Below, in pieces: positions 24,889 to 33,016 of a stretch of 42,178 nucleotides of DNA. The stretch's first letter is position 1. Every line of letters starts with the position of its first letter. The DNA is from Geobacteraceae bacterium. GTDB lineage: Bacteria > Desulfobacterota > Desulfuromonadia > Geobacterales > Pseudopelobacteraceae. A program made the position numbers and the translations under genes. The notes under the pieces are model-generated. The model was not told the origin of the DNA, did no database searches, and worked only from the letters and a program-made list of their open reading frames with translations. The stretch spans positions 1 to 42,178 of the forward strand of contig JANXZX010000107.1 of assembly GCA_025355325.1 (NCBI GenBank). Reading direction: 5' to 3'.

Positions 24889-26049
24889 TCACCTCAACAG
24901 GCAGACAACAAAGGTCATGTTGTGGAAGCTGACGGTGGTAAACGTACCGTCTCCATGACGGAAGGGACCGATTTCGCCGAAAGAGGGGAAGCCGATGAGC
25001 GGGATGTCGTGCCCCAGATATTTGAAAAAGGCGGAGAGCTCATGGTCGCCGCGGTCTGCAAGCAGCCACTTTCTGCCGGCGCAGCTGACGATGATCGCGG
25101 CAGACGGGATAAAGCCGAGCGAGTCCAGAGTCAAACCATCGAGAGCCCCCGAGACTCCACCGATGACGTCTTCGCGTGATGCGCTACAGACCCGCACCAC
25201 GGTGCCCTGTTCAACGCTGCCGAAGGTTGTCACCGCACCGCTATCGGCATGAAGCTGCGCGGGAGTTCGCAGGCTGAAGTGTTCTGTAGATCCGGCGTGA
25301 TAGACCGCCAGCGGCACGACTCCGATGTCGGATTCGCTCAATGGCTTTCCGAGTTGCCCGGCCATGAAATCCTGTGCCGGTTGTCCGCTAATGGTGCGGA
25401 TCTCGCACCCCACGTTGTCCTCAACAATGCCTTCGGTTCCTATGGGTGTCCAGCCGCTGTCAGCGTTGATAGCAAAGTCGATATCACCGCATCCGGTCAG
25501 TATGGCAACCGCATCTTCATATTCCTGCCCATTGAGGAAAACCTTGCTGCTGGTGAATTTGCGGTCGTCGCCGGTCAGACCGCCAAAAAACGGTCCGGAA
25601 ATTTCGGTCGCAATACCGTTCACTATGGCATGGCCGTCGGCTTTGGCGCCATCCGCCAGCACCATATGAAACGTGGCCGGTGCCGGGCAGGCCATAATCG
25701 CTTTGCGGGCGCATGTAGCGGCAGCCGTAAACGAGTCGGCCTGGACTCCCTGTTCCAGTGCGGCTGACCATGACACCTGTCCGTCACTGGAAATGCCGAG
25801 AGCGCACACACCATAGTTCTCGGCGCCGGATGTTTCATAAATGCCGTCACCGGTGCCGCCGAAAACGGTGACCGATTTGGTGCCGAGCGCATCATACAAC
25901 GCCTCGAAGAACTCCGAGAAATCGGGATCATATGACATGGAGGCAAACAGGAGTATAACCTCGGGGGCAATTTCTGCCAGTGCCGTACCGATTTCGAGGC
26001 CGGCCCGATACGGGTCCGTCAGAGTGCTCTTCGAAGATAGATAGCGCAT
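24889..26049 (-). CDS. FIST-domain sensory protein
   Basis: A 386-residue soluble protein with FIST_N and FIST_C regions. Family features include EVILLFASMSYDPDFSEFFE, SVTVFGGTGDGIYETSG, PFFGGLTGDDRKFTSSKVFL and, near the end, ALDGLTLDSLGFIPSAAIIV then FGEIGPFRHGDGTFTTVSFH. FIST proteins are ligand-binding signal input modules, with amino acids proposed as ligands. It has no output domain and lies between two hybrid kinases with gaps of 14 and 4 bases, so it probably modulates them. AAAGGAG stands before the ATG. Confidence 0.9.
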   Translation of the reverse strand: MRYLSSKSTLTDPYRAGLEIGTALAEIAPEVILLFASMSYDPDFSEFFEALYDALGTKSVTVFGGTGDGIYETSGAENYGVCALGISSDGQVSWSAALEQGVQADSFTAAATCARKAIMACPAPATFHMVLADGAKADGHAIVNGIATEISGPFFGGLTGDDRKFTSSKVFLNGQEYEDAVAILTGCGDIDFAINADSGWTPIGTEGIVEDNVGCEIRTISGQPAQDFMAGQLGKPLSESDIGVVPLAVYHAGSTEHFSLRTPAQLHADSGAVTTFGSVEQGTVVRVCSASREDVIGGVSGALDGLTLDSLGFIPSAAIIVSCAGRKWLLADRGDHELSAFFKYLGHDIPLIGFPSFGEIGPFRHGDGTFTTVSFHNMTFVVCLLR

Positions 26050-26063
26050 GGTGATGTACTCCT

Positions 26064-28745
26064 TTAGCCTGCTACTTTCTTTCCGATGCCGGTGCGGATT
26101 GCCGTCAGTAGATCAAGAGGTTTGAGCGGCTTCTGCAGGAACTCGACTTCAAGCCCATGTATCTCAGCCACGTCAATAATATCATCGAGATAACCGCTGA
26201 TCATGATAATCGGCAATTTCGGCAACTGCTGCCTGATCTTTTCAACTACTTCGCGGCCGTTCATGCGCGGCATGATCACGTCAACAATTGCCAGCTGAAT
26301 TTCATCCCGATGTTCGGTAAACACTTCCATGCCTTCCACCCCGTCAGCCGCCTGAAGAATGGTGTAGCCGTAGCGATCCAGCACCTCCGTATACATCTTC
26401 ATGATGGCGACGTCATCCTCGACAATAAGAATAGTTTCTGTACCGCTTGGGTTGACCGTCTCCACGGTTTCGAGCGATATTCGGGCCATATCACCGGCAT
26501 ACAACGGCAGATAGACACGGAACTCCGTACCCTTGCCCTTGGCACTGGTGACGGAGATGTGGCCATTGTGCTTCATGACGATACTGTGGACGATGGCAAG
26601 TCCCAATCCGGTGCCTTTTCCCTTTTCCTTGGTGGTAAAGAACGGGTCGAAAATGTGCTCGATTGTTTCCTCACTCATGCCGCTGCCGTTGTCGCTGATA
26701 CTCAGGCAGGCGTAGTCACCCGGCGGAACGAATATATTCCCCTCGCGGCGTGCTTCTTCATATTGTGCCATCTGCGCCGACACAGTGATAGTCCCCCCCG
26801 CCTCAAGGGCGTCACGGGCGTTGATAACAAGATTTATCAGCACCTGTTCAATCTGCACCCGATCTGCATATATCGGCAGGCGATTTTCGTTGGGGATTAT
26901 GTCCAGCGTGATATCTTCGCGAATCAGGCGCTTCAGGCTCTTACGCAGGGGGGTGCATATCTGGTTCAGATCATCGTACTGCTTTTGCATTTCCTGCTTA
27001 CCGCTGAAGGAGAGCAGGCTGCGGGTCATTTCAGCGGCCCGGTCCACCGAGTACGTAATTTCCTGAGCATACCCGAGATTTTCCTCGTCGGCGGCGAGAG
27101 TGGTCTGCAAAAGGTTGGCATAACCGTTGATGACGGTGAGGATGTTGTTGAAATCGTGAGCAATGCCCCCGGCAAGAACGCCGACCGATTCCATTTTCTG
27201 GGCCTGGAGAAGTTGTGCCCCGAGAGAAACCCGCTCGGAAACATCTGACAGCGTCTGAATAGCAGCTATGACCGCGCCATCGCGGTCGCGAATAGGCGCA
27301 GCAGAGAATACCAGGCGACATTGATGACCGCCGAGGCAATAGTCACCTTCGGCGGACAGGCCGTCTGGAAGCAGTACGGAACGGGAAATTATGGTGTAGA
27401 GCTTCCGGGCCTGTTCAGCACTCCCGTCCAGAACAATGTCTGCCAGGCATGGCCGGACATCCGGATAAAAGGCGCGCCACTGCTCATTGGTGCCGACAAC
27501 TTCCTGCGCCTTGATGCCGGTCAGTTCCTCAAGGGCGCGGTTCCAGATCAGTACCTGATGGTCGAAGTTTATAACAAAAGTGGGGGTCGTGGAGTTCAGG
27601 ATTAGATTTTCGGCAAAGTCCATCTTGTCGCGTAGTTCCTTTTCTGCCGCCAGTCGATCGGAAATATCAAATACAATGGATTGCAGTACGGTATGCCCCT
27701 GAAAATCAATGGGATTACTAAACACCTCCACAGCCCTGATTGTGCCATCAACCAGGCGGTGCTGTGCCACAAACTGCCCTCTGATGCCGTCCCGCACCTC
27801 GGAAATGCACGTGGCCAGCTCGTCAGGCGTACTGGTATTGATGTCGGAAATATTTCGAGTCATAAGGGTATCGCAGGCATATCCGTAAAATGAGCATGCG
27901 GCAGGGTTGGCGTCGATGATGGCGCCGTTTTCCGGGTCTATAATCAGCATGGCTGCCTGACACTGCCGGAACTGCTGCCGGTAGCGCTCCTCGCTATCGC
28001 TGAGGGCGCGTGCTCCCCTGCCGATAATGCGGGTACTGAGCCAGATGCCGGACAGACCCAGACACCAGACAAAACCGACAATAAGTACGTGCTTAACGTT
28101 GCTGAAGTGCATGAGGGAGTCCAACTGGGTAACCGGTACGGATACGCTGATGCCGCCGCGCACATCGCCTTCGCGATAGCCCTGGATGGCGTGGCACTTG
28201 AGGCAGGGCTGCTCCGTTTTCAGAACGTGCATGAAGCGGAAATTGCGCACGCCGTCGATTTCCTGATACTCGCTGAACTCCGGAGTTCCCCCGCCAATAA
28301 TCTCCAGGGCTTTCCGCTCCCAGGCATCCGGAGCGTTTTCCGGACGGATCGGGTTAAGGCTTGTGATGTGGCCTTGCGGCGAATCAGGCGCCGAACGCAT
28401 TAATTCGTAAACCTGCCGGGTCATGTAGGCAGGGTTCATCAGAGTCAGTTTTCTGCCGGATGGAGTCTCAATATCGCGTTCCGGAACATTCAGGTGGGGG
28501 TTTGGCGGAGTTTCGGCGGTGGCCGGTACATACGCGCCGCCATGTTTCGCAGCCCAGCGGCGAAACGCGAGATCCTTCTGATAACTGGCGCGGCAGATCG
28601 CCAGGGCATTTGCGGCTTCAAAGTCATAATTATCGACTATTTCCCAGGCCAATACCGTAATGGCGGCAATAGTCCAACCAAGCGCCGCTGCGATTGATAT
28701 GTACCGAAGTGATTTTCGTGTTTTCAGAAGCGTACTGTTCTGCAT
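26064..28745 (-). CDS. Hybrid histidine kinase with haem-binding (CxxCH) sensor domain
   Basis: An 893-residue hybrid kinase. TM1 is at about 15-36. The periplasmic domain (about 40-210) matches DUF3365/Tll0287-like sensors, with [20 protein letters not shown] and the c-type haem motif CLKCH at 181-185. TM2 follows at about 219-240. Two PAS domains come next (about 250-365 and 370-500). The kinase core has [56 protein letters not shown] and [18 protein letters not shown]. The C-terminal receiver has [12 protein letters not shown] and [12 protein letters not shown]. It is the first gene of the four-gene operon. A redox or gas signal sensed by haem is likely. Confidence 0.93.
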   Translation of the reverse strand: MQNSTLLKTRKSLRYISIAAALGWTIAAITVLAWEIVDNYDFEAANALAICRASYQKDLAFRRWAAKHGGAYVPATAETPPNPHLNVPERDIETPSGRKLTLMNPAYMTRQVYELMRSAPDSPQGHITSLNPIRPENAPDAWERKALEIIGGGTPEFSEYQEIDGVRNFRFMHVLKTEQPCLKCHAIQGYREGDVRGGISVSVPVTQLDSLMHFSNVKHVLIVGFVWCLGLSGIWLSTRIIGRGARALSDSEERYRQQFRQCQAAMLIIDPENGAIIDANPAACSFYGYACDTLMTRNISDINTSTPDELATCISEVRDGIRGQFVAQHRLVDGTIRAVEVFSNPIDFQGHTVLQSIVFDISDRLAAEKELRDKMDFAENLILNSTTPTFVINFDHQVLIWNRALEELTGIKAQEVVGTNEQWRAFYPDVRPCLADIVLDGSAEQARKLYTIISRSVLLPDGLSAEGDYCLGGHQCRLVFSAAPIRDRDGAVIAAIQTLSDVSERVSLGAQLLQAQKMESVGVLAGGIAHDFNNILTVINGYANLLQTTLAADEENLGYAQEITYSVDRAAEMTRSLLSFSGKQEMQKQYDDLNQICTPLRKSLKRLIREDITLDIIPNENRLPIYADRVQIEQVLINLVINARDALEAGGTITVSAQMAQYEEARREGNIFVPPGDYACLSISDNGSGMSEETIEHIFDPFFTTKEKGKGTGLGLAIVHSIVMKHNGHISVTSAKGKGTEFRVYLPLYAGDMARISLETVETVNPSGTETILIVEDDVAIMKMYTEVLDRYGYTILQAADGVEGMEVFTEHRDEIQLAIVDVIMPRMNGREVVEKIRQQLPKLPIIMISGYLDDIIDVAEIHGLEVEFLQKPLKPLDLLTAIRTGIGKKVAG

Positions 28746-28806
28746 GGGTATTCAAACTCCTTGTGGCTGGCCGCTTCGTTGCGTCGCAATGGATACGGAT
28801 CGTCAC

Positions 28807-28834
28807 AATATACCTAATTCCCCCGTCAGTTCAA
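28807..28834 (-). promoter_or_regulatory. Promoter of the four-gene sensory operon
   Basis: On the minus strand TTGAAC (28829-28834) precedes TATATT (28807-28812) by 16 bases. The ATG follows after about 60 bases, with AAGGAG in front. Predicted by eye. Confidence 0.5.
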
Positions 28835-28899
28835 ATAATTACTTCGAATTTCATTCAAGACCAGCGCTGTCCTGTTTGGTGTTTGCAATTGCCTAAAAG

Positions 28900-29009
28900 T
28901 CCCCCCTCCCCTTGCGGGAGGGGGTCAGGGGGTGGGGGAATTTGCCATATTTGATGCTGACGGCAGCTTCACCCACCCCTCAATCCCCTCCCGTCAAGGG
29001 AGGGGAGGC
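28900..29009. repeat. Second GC-rich palindromic repeat, upstream of the rhomboid gene
   Basis: The left arm (28900-28940) contains CCCCTCCCCTTGCGGGAGGG and GGTGGGGGAA. The right arm (28969-29009) starts TTCACCCACCCCTC and contains CCCTCCCGTCAAGGGAGGGG. The layout (two hairpin arms, inverted to each other, spacer about 28 bases) is that of the element inside the U32 gene at 2807. Here it lies between divergent genes. Confidence 0.85.
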
Positions 29010-29114
29010 TTAACGCAAAACCAAACCGGACAGATGCTGATTCTAGATGAAATTCGCAACAATTTTCTCATGCCGACATGGTATTTTCCAATAGTAGTGA
29101 TTATAGTGCCAATC

Positions 29115-30056
29115 ATGGACTTTGCAAATTTACATCAAAACGAAGAAGGCAGTTTCTGGAGCCCGGTTTATCCTGAACAGGACTTCGTTCTCACCAAATC
29201 ACAGGCCCGCTCCGCTGCGCTTGTGCTGGATGCCCGCTCCATACCCTGCTGCATTGAATATGACGGGGCCAACTGGCTGCTGCTGGTGCCGGGGCATCAT
29301 CTGGAGAGTGCCCGCAGGGAGCTGCAGCTGTACGAAGAAGCCAATCACAATTGGCCTCCTGCGGTGCCGGCCGAACGACAGCTCATTGAAAATACTCTGC
29401 CGACTCTTTCAGTTCTGCTGCTTCTGGCAACCTTTCACAATCTGGCCCTGATCGGGATTTCGCTCCCGGAACAGGGAATTCTCGACCTGTATGAGCTTGG
29501 CGTTGCCCACGCAGCCGCCATACTGAACGGTCAGTGGTGGCGCCTCATCACGGCTCTCACCCTGCACGCGGATTCGGTGCATCTGCTCGGCAACCTGACC
29601 ATTGGCGGCGTCTTCATTATCCTGCTCTGCCGCGAGCTCGGCTCAGGCATGGCCTGGAGTCTGCTGGTGGCATCAGGAGCCCTCGGCAATCTGGCCAATG
29701 CACTGGTGCAGTCACCGGCTCACCGCTCAGTGGGTGCCTCCACCGCAGTTTTTGCCGCAGTAGGCATTCTGGCGGCGGTTAAAATGGTGCGCTTTCGCCA
29801 TCACCTGCAGCGGCGCTGGTTCATTCCGGTTGCCGCAGGAGCGGCACTGCTGGCGATTCTGGGCACTGAGGGAAAACATACCGATCTGGGCGCACATCTG
29901 TTCGGTTTCGGTTTTGGCTTGATCTTCGGGATGACTGCTGAGTTTTTTGTGGGGAAATTTGGCCGACCGGGAGCGATCCTTAACCTTCTGCTGGCTTTTC
30001 TAAGCGGGGCTCTCGTGGCAGCGGCATGGTGGGCTGCAATAGAGTGGGGAGTGTGA
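29115..30056 (+). CDS. Rhomboid-family intramembrane serine protease
   Basis: About 313 residues from the ATG at 29115. An N-terminal soluble part (ALVLDARSIPCCIEYDGANW) is followed by six or seven membrane segments. Rhomboid features are HADSVHLLGNLTIGGVFIIL, the serine motif SVGASTAVFAAVG (about residues 204-216) and the His in DLGAHLFGFGFG. These form the Ser-His dyad that cuts membrane proteins within the bilayer. The frame is open further upstream (ATGs at 29034 and 29070, GTG at 28932), but the last begins inside the GC-rich repeat. None has a clear ribosome site, so the start is uncertain. The substrate is unknown. Confidence 0.88.
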   Translation: MDFANLHQNEEGSFWSPVYPEQDFVLTKSQARSAALVLDARSIPCCIEYDGANWLLLVPGHHLESARRELQLYEEANHNWPPAVPAERQLIENTLPTLSVLLLLATFHNLALIGISLPEQGILDLYELGVAHAAAILNGQWWRLITALTLHADSVHLLGNLTIGGVFIILLCRELGSGMAWSLLVASGALGNLANALVQSPAHRSVGASTAVFAAVGILAAVKMVRFRHHLQRRWFIPVAAGAALLAILGTEGKHTDLGAHLFGFGFGLIFGMTAEFFVGKFGRPGAILNLLLAFLSGALVAAAWWAAIEWGV

Positions 30057-30065
30057 TGTGGCTCC

Positions 30066-30114
30066 AGGCTTGATATTCAGATACTTTTGTCAGCACTATC
30101 AAAAAATCAAGCCT
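30066..30114. terminator. Weak inverted repeat between convergent genes
   Basis: AGGCTTGAT (30066-30074) and ATCAAGCCT (30106-30114) are perfect nine-base arms 31 bases apart. They lie between the convergent rhomboid gene and the small gene at 30136. They could form a long terminator-like stem, but no T-run follows closely. Confidence 0.3.
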
Positions 30115-30135
30115 TACACCAATAGGTATCGGCAA

Positions 30136-30393
30136 TTATTTTTCTTTCGATGCTTTTAAAGCTGATTGAGCGGCTTTATCCTTGATATCCTGAACGGATG
30201 TAAAGACATCATTTACGGCTTTTTTTACTGCCTGCTTTGAAAATGTGACCGTTTCCGTTTGGGCAGCCTGTACAGACCGCTGTGCATCCTGACTGGCTTG
30301 CGGCACGGTAGTTGCCTGTTCCGCTTTGACCTGTGGATTAATATGAGCAGGGTTAGCAATTACGCTACTTGGGGAAAGCTGTGCTATTGACAT
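30136..30393 (-). CDS. Small Ala/Gln-rich hypothetical protein
   Basis: An 85-residue protein starting MSIAQLSPSSVIANPAHINP and rich in Ala, Gln, Lys and Ser (QASQDAQRSVQAAQTE, KAVNDVFTSVQDIKDKAAQ). It is probably mostly helical. It has no signal peptide, membrane segment or known motif. GGAGGTAGGTTAC in front of the ATG at 30393 decides the start over earlier in-frame codons. It is divergent from the MBL-fold gene at 30576. Confidence 0.65.
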   Translation of the reverse strand: MSIAQLSPSSVIANPAHINPQVKAEQATTVPQASQDAQRSVQAAQTETVTFSKQAVKKAVNDVFTSVQDIKDKAAQSALKASKEK

Positions 30394-30498
30394 GTAACCT
30401 ACCTCCATTCGATTTACCCTTACATACACCATATCGGGTATCTATCTAATTTCTTGATTCAATTATTTGTTGTTTCCGCCATGTACTGCCAACTCCAC

Positions 30499-30526
30499 TT
30501 TGCAATTTTGGATTGCATTCTATAAT
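30499..30526 (+). promoter_or_regulatory. Sigma-70 promoter of the large MBL-fold gene
   Basis: TTTGCA (30499-30504) and a perfect TATAAT (30521-30526) are 16 bases apart. An inverted repeat TGCAA-N7-TTGCA starts in the -35 box and runs into the spacer, a possible operator. The gene starts 50 bases downstream. Confidence 0.55.
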
Positions 30527-30575
30527 ATTACCCCACAGAATAGACAAGCGGGTGGATTAGCCTGGGAGGTGAAAA

Positions 30576-32039
30576 GTGGCTGCTGAAGGAATTCTTGTGC
30601 GAGTATTGGGCGATTATGGGCCTTTTTCCGCCATGGGAAAAAGCATCGGCTATCAGGTAACCATTGGAGACGCCAGCTTTCTGGTTGATTGTGGATCTCC
30701 ACTCTTTCAGCACATTGGGGGTCACGGCCTCAAATCTGTCAAAGGCTTGATAATGACACATTGTCATGATGATCATAAACGCTGGTTTACTGATCTGTCC
30801 CTTTTCTACATGTATGCTCCGGATATTGCACACAAACTTAACGTGCTTACTTCGGAGGCAATTAACTCCGGCCTTATGGTCTCCTCCGGACCGGCACTCA
30901 ATCAAAGTCTCAGCCCTGATTCAAAGACAGTTATTGATCTCGACTATGTGGACTATGTCAACTTTCAGCCGATTGGCCCCCGGGCTTTGTATCGGATCGT
31001 ACGACAGGAGACTGGAGCGGGTAGTTGGGCTCTGGTTGTAGTTGATGCTCAGGGGAATATCGTTGATCACGAGCATGCCAAAATCATCATTAATAGAAAA
31101 AATGGTGCTCCAAGACTTCTGCTAAGGGATCCGGATTATTGTGAATGGGTAGAGCCGGAACAATTTTATCCTTTCTCATCACAATTTTTCTACGAACAAA
31201 ATCAAAACGTATATCACGACCCGACCGGTTTCACGATTGAAGCATTTAACGCGCCTGTCTGGCACGGCGTTCCAAGCATCGGCTTGAAATTTTCCACCGC
31301 GCATGAATCACTGGTGTTTAGTTCTGATACCGTTAACGACACTGAGTTGTGGCAGGTTCTTCATACGGAGAAACGTCAGCAGTGCTTATCGGATTGTACC
31401 CGCACAGAATTTGATTCATCTTCCGTTATATATGGAGATATCAATAATTTTATTGAAAGGATCTGGAGCAAAGAGCGTTATCAGGATGCTTTGGTAACTT
31501 TTAAAGATGCGACTGTTATCCATGACATTGCAACACGTAAAAGCGTTGTCCATACCGACTACCGTCGGCTTAAGCATACCGAGCTGAGTAAAGAGCATAC
31601 CATTCTCACGCACAGTCCTGACAAAATGACATCAGAGTGGCCCCTGACCACGTCCGGAAAGTCTTACTTTATCCGGGGCAAATCTGCCAACGAAGTAGTT
31701 GGAAACAAACTTTTCCCCTTGGATGCTGCGGTTTATCACAAACAGGATGGCAGATATTTCGTCGGCTATAAAAACCGGAACGGAGATACAACGGTTTATG
31801 AAAACGACGGCATTCTCAATTTAGGCGGGGAATGGAATTGGGAGAAAGGCACCGGGTTGTTTAACGTTGATCTCTATGAAGATATCAACGGGAGATATTA
31901 CCCGAAACTGGCGGAAGATGATGTCTCATGCTATGTGGAGCGAAAAGACGGCGAGGTTGAACAGGTCACCTATAGTAAAGAGGGGTCAGTCGGGACAGTA
32001 ATAGAAGATTTACGGGGAAAGCTTGTTAATTCCGGGTGA
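30576..32039 (+). CDS. Large metallo-beta-lactamase-fold protein
   Basis: A 487-residue protein starting at GTG with GGGAGG in front. The fold is shown by ILVRVLGDYGPFSAMGKSIG, FLVDCGSPLFQHIGGHG and the metal motif HCHDDH in LIMTHCHDDHKRW. Further metal-ligand candidates are FSSDTVND and LTHSPDKM. A long unassigned insertion (about residues 120-225) separates the first ligand set from the second. A C-terminal extension (GRYFVGYKNRNGDTTVYEND, then GEWNWEKGTGLFNVDLYEDI) resembles nothing I know. RNase Z-like or cyclic-nucleotide hydrolase activity is possible, but the substrate cannot be stated. It is a single-gene unit with its own promoter and terminator. Confidence 0.8.
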   Translation: MAAEGILVRVLGDYGPFSAMGKSIGYQVTIGDASFLVDCGSPLFQHIGGHGLKSVKGLIMTHCHDDHKRWFTDLSLFYMYAPDIAHKLNVLTSEAINSGLMVSSGPALNQSLSPDSKTVIDLDYVDYVNFQPIGPRALYRIVRQETGAGSWALVVVDAQGNIVDHEHAKIIINRKNGAPRLLLRDPDYCEWVEPEQFYPFSSQFFYEQNQNVYHDPTGFTIEAFNAPVWHGVPSIGLKFSTAHESLVFSSDTVNDTELWQVLHTEKRQQCLSDCTRTEFDSSSVIYGDINNFIERIWSKERYQDALVTFKDATVIHDIATRKSVVHTDYRRLKHTELSKEHTILTHSPDKMTSEWPLTTSGKSYFIRGKSANEVVGNKLFPLDAAVYHKQDGRYFVGYKNRNGDTTVYENDGILNLGGEWNWEKGTGLFNVDLYEDINGRYYPKLAEDDVSCYVERKDGEVEQVTYSKEGSVGTVIEDLRGKLVNSG

Positions 32040-32054
32040 GTTTGACCCTTCAAC

Positions 32055-32088
32055 AATGGGGTAGCCGAATCTGCTACCCCATTCTTTT
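32055..32088 (+). terminator. Terminator of the large MBL-fold gene
   Basis: AATGGGGTAGC (32055-32065) pairs perfectly with GCTACCCCATT (32073-32083) around a seven-base loop, followed by CTTTT. It stands 16 bases after the stop, between convergent genes. Confidence 0.85.
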
Positions 32089-32146
32089 CGATACCTCGCA
32101 TGATTCATTCCAACCTTTGTTGGCCATTTCTGGAATTTATTGGCAT

Positions 32147-33001
32147 CTACAGAACAATCTCCATCTCATCAGCAACCGCAAAGCATTGTACTCCGCTCCC
32201 TGATTTTTGGATTCTCTGCCGACAAGTTTCCACATGTAGCTCCAGCTCCTCATCAGTACGATCAGGATCATGATGAAAAATGCCGAAACTCTTTACGTTG
32301 GCTGCAATAGCAAGGTCAGTAGCATCGGCATACGTTGAGTGACCCCATCCACGGGTATACCGGTATTCGTCATCAGTATATTGGGAATCGTGGATAAGGA
32401 GGTCAGCATCTTGAACGGTTTTTGCGAAATAGTCTCTGTCGGGACCGTTCGGATGGGCAAATCCAAGTTCATTGTCGGGAAAGAAGAAAAAAGTTTTGCC
32501 GTTTTCCGAGAACCGGTAACCGAAACCGCCATTGGGGTGGTTGATCGGGATTGCGCGCACTTCAATGCCGTCGCAGATGCAATTCCGGTTTTCCTGACAG
32601 GGGTTGTCACAGTGGAAGTTCATTTTAGCCTGAAGCTGAGACAGATCAACGGGGAAATAGGGAGCCTGCATCTGGTGTGAGAGATATTGCCTTATTGAGT
32701 CCTGGGCATGAGGGCCACTACAGAATGTCAAAGAATATTTGTTTGAATATGCCGGTTGAAAAAAAGGAAAACCGAGCAGATGATCCCAGTGCGAATGTGT
32801 AAAGTAGAACCGGACGCTGGTTACATCCTTTTCTTTGACAAGTGATTTGCCAAGCTTGTGAAGCCCTGAACCGGCATCAATAATAATAACCCCGCCAGTA
32901 TCAGGCCTGACCTCTACGCACGTTGTATTGCCGCCATAGCGTGACATTTTCACACCCGGCGCAGGAAGTGAACCACGACAGCCCCATATCTTGATTTTCA
33001 T
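32147..33001 (-). CDS. MBL-fold metallo-hydrolase
   Basis: A 284-residue protein starting MKIKIWGCRGSLPAPGVKMS, with GGNTTCVEV, the IIIDAGSGLHKLG strand, the metal motif FYFTHSHWDHLLGFPFFQPA, then IHDSQY, GWGHSTYADA and FHHDP. This subgroup is related to cyclic phosphate/phosphonate phosphodiesterases (PhnP-like) and is often annotated as a cAMP-phosphodiesterase-like MBL protein. A cysteine-rich stretch, CDNPCQENRNCIC, is an oddity. GGGAGGA precedes the ATG. It follows the sigma-54 activator by 15 bases and shares its promoter. A second MBL-fold gene is convergent with it. Confidence 0.85.
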   Translation of the reverse strand: MKIKIWGCRGSLPAPGVKMSRYGGNTTCVEVRPDTGGVIIIDAGSGLHKLGKSLVKEKDVTSVRFYFTHSHWDHLLGFPFFQPAYSNKYSLTFCSGPHAQDSIRQYLSHQMQAPYFPVDLSQLQAKMNFHCDNPCQENRNCICDGIEVRAIPINHPNGGFGYRFSENGKTFFFFPDNELGFAHPNGPDRDYFAKTVQDADLLIHDSQYTDDEYRYTRGWGHSTYADATDLAIAANVKSFGIFHHDPDRTDEELELHVETCRQRIQKSGSGVQCFAVADEMEIVL

Positions 33002-33016
33002 TTGTCCTCCCTTTCT

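Noticed and set aside
26157-27248. A 363-codon plus-strand frame inside the haem-sensor kinase gene
   Set aside because: It is antisense to the kinase and receiver motifs on the minus strand. Its translation shows no domain and it arises from the codon bias of the real gene.
28932-29114. Upstream extension of the rhomboid gene from GTG at 28932
   Set aside because: The extension begins inside the GC-rich palindromic repeat and encodes low-complexity sequence. The rhomboid-type protein is complete without it, although the true start remains uncertain.
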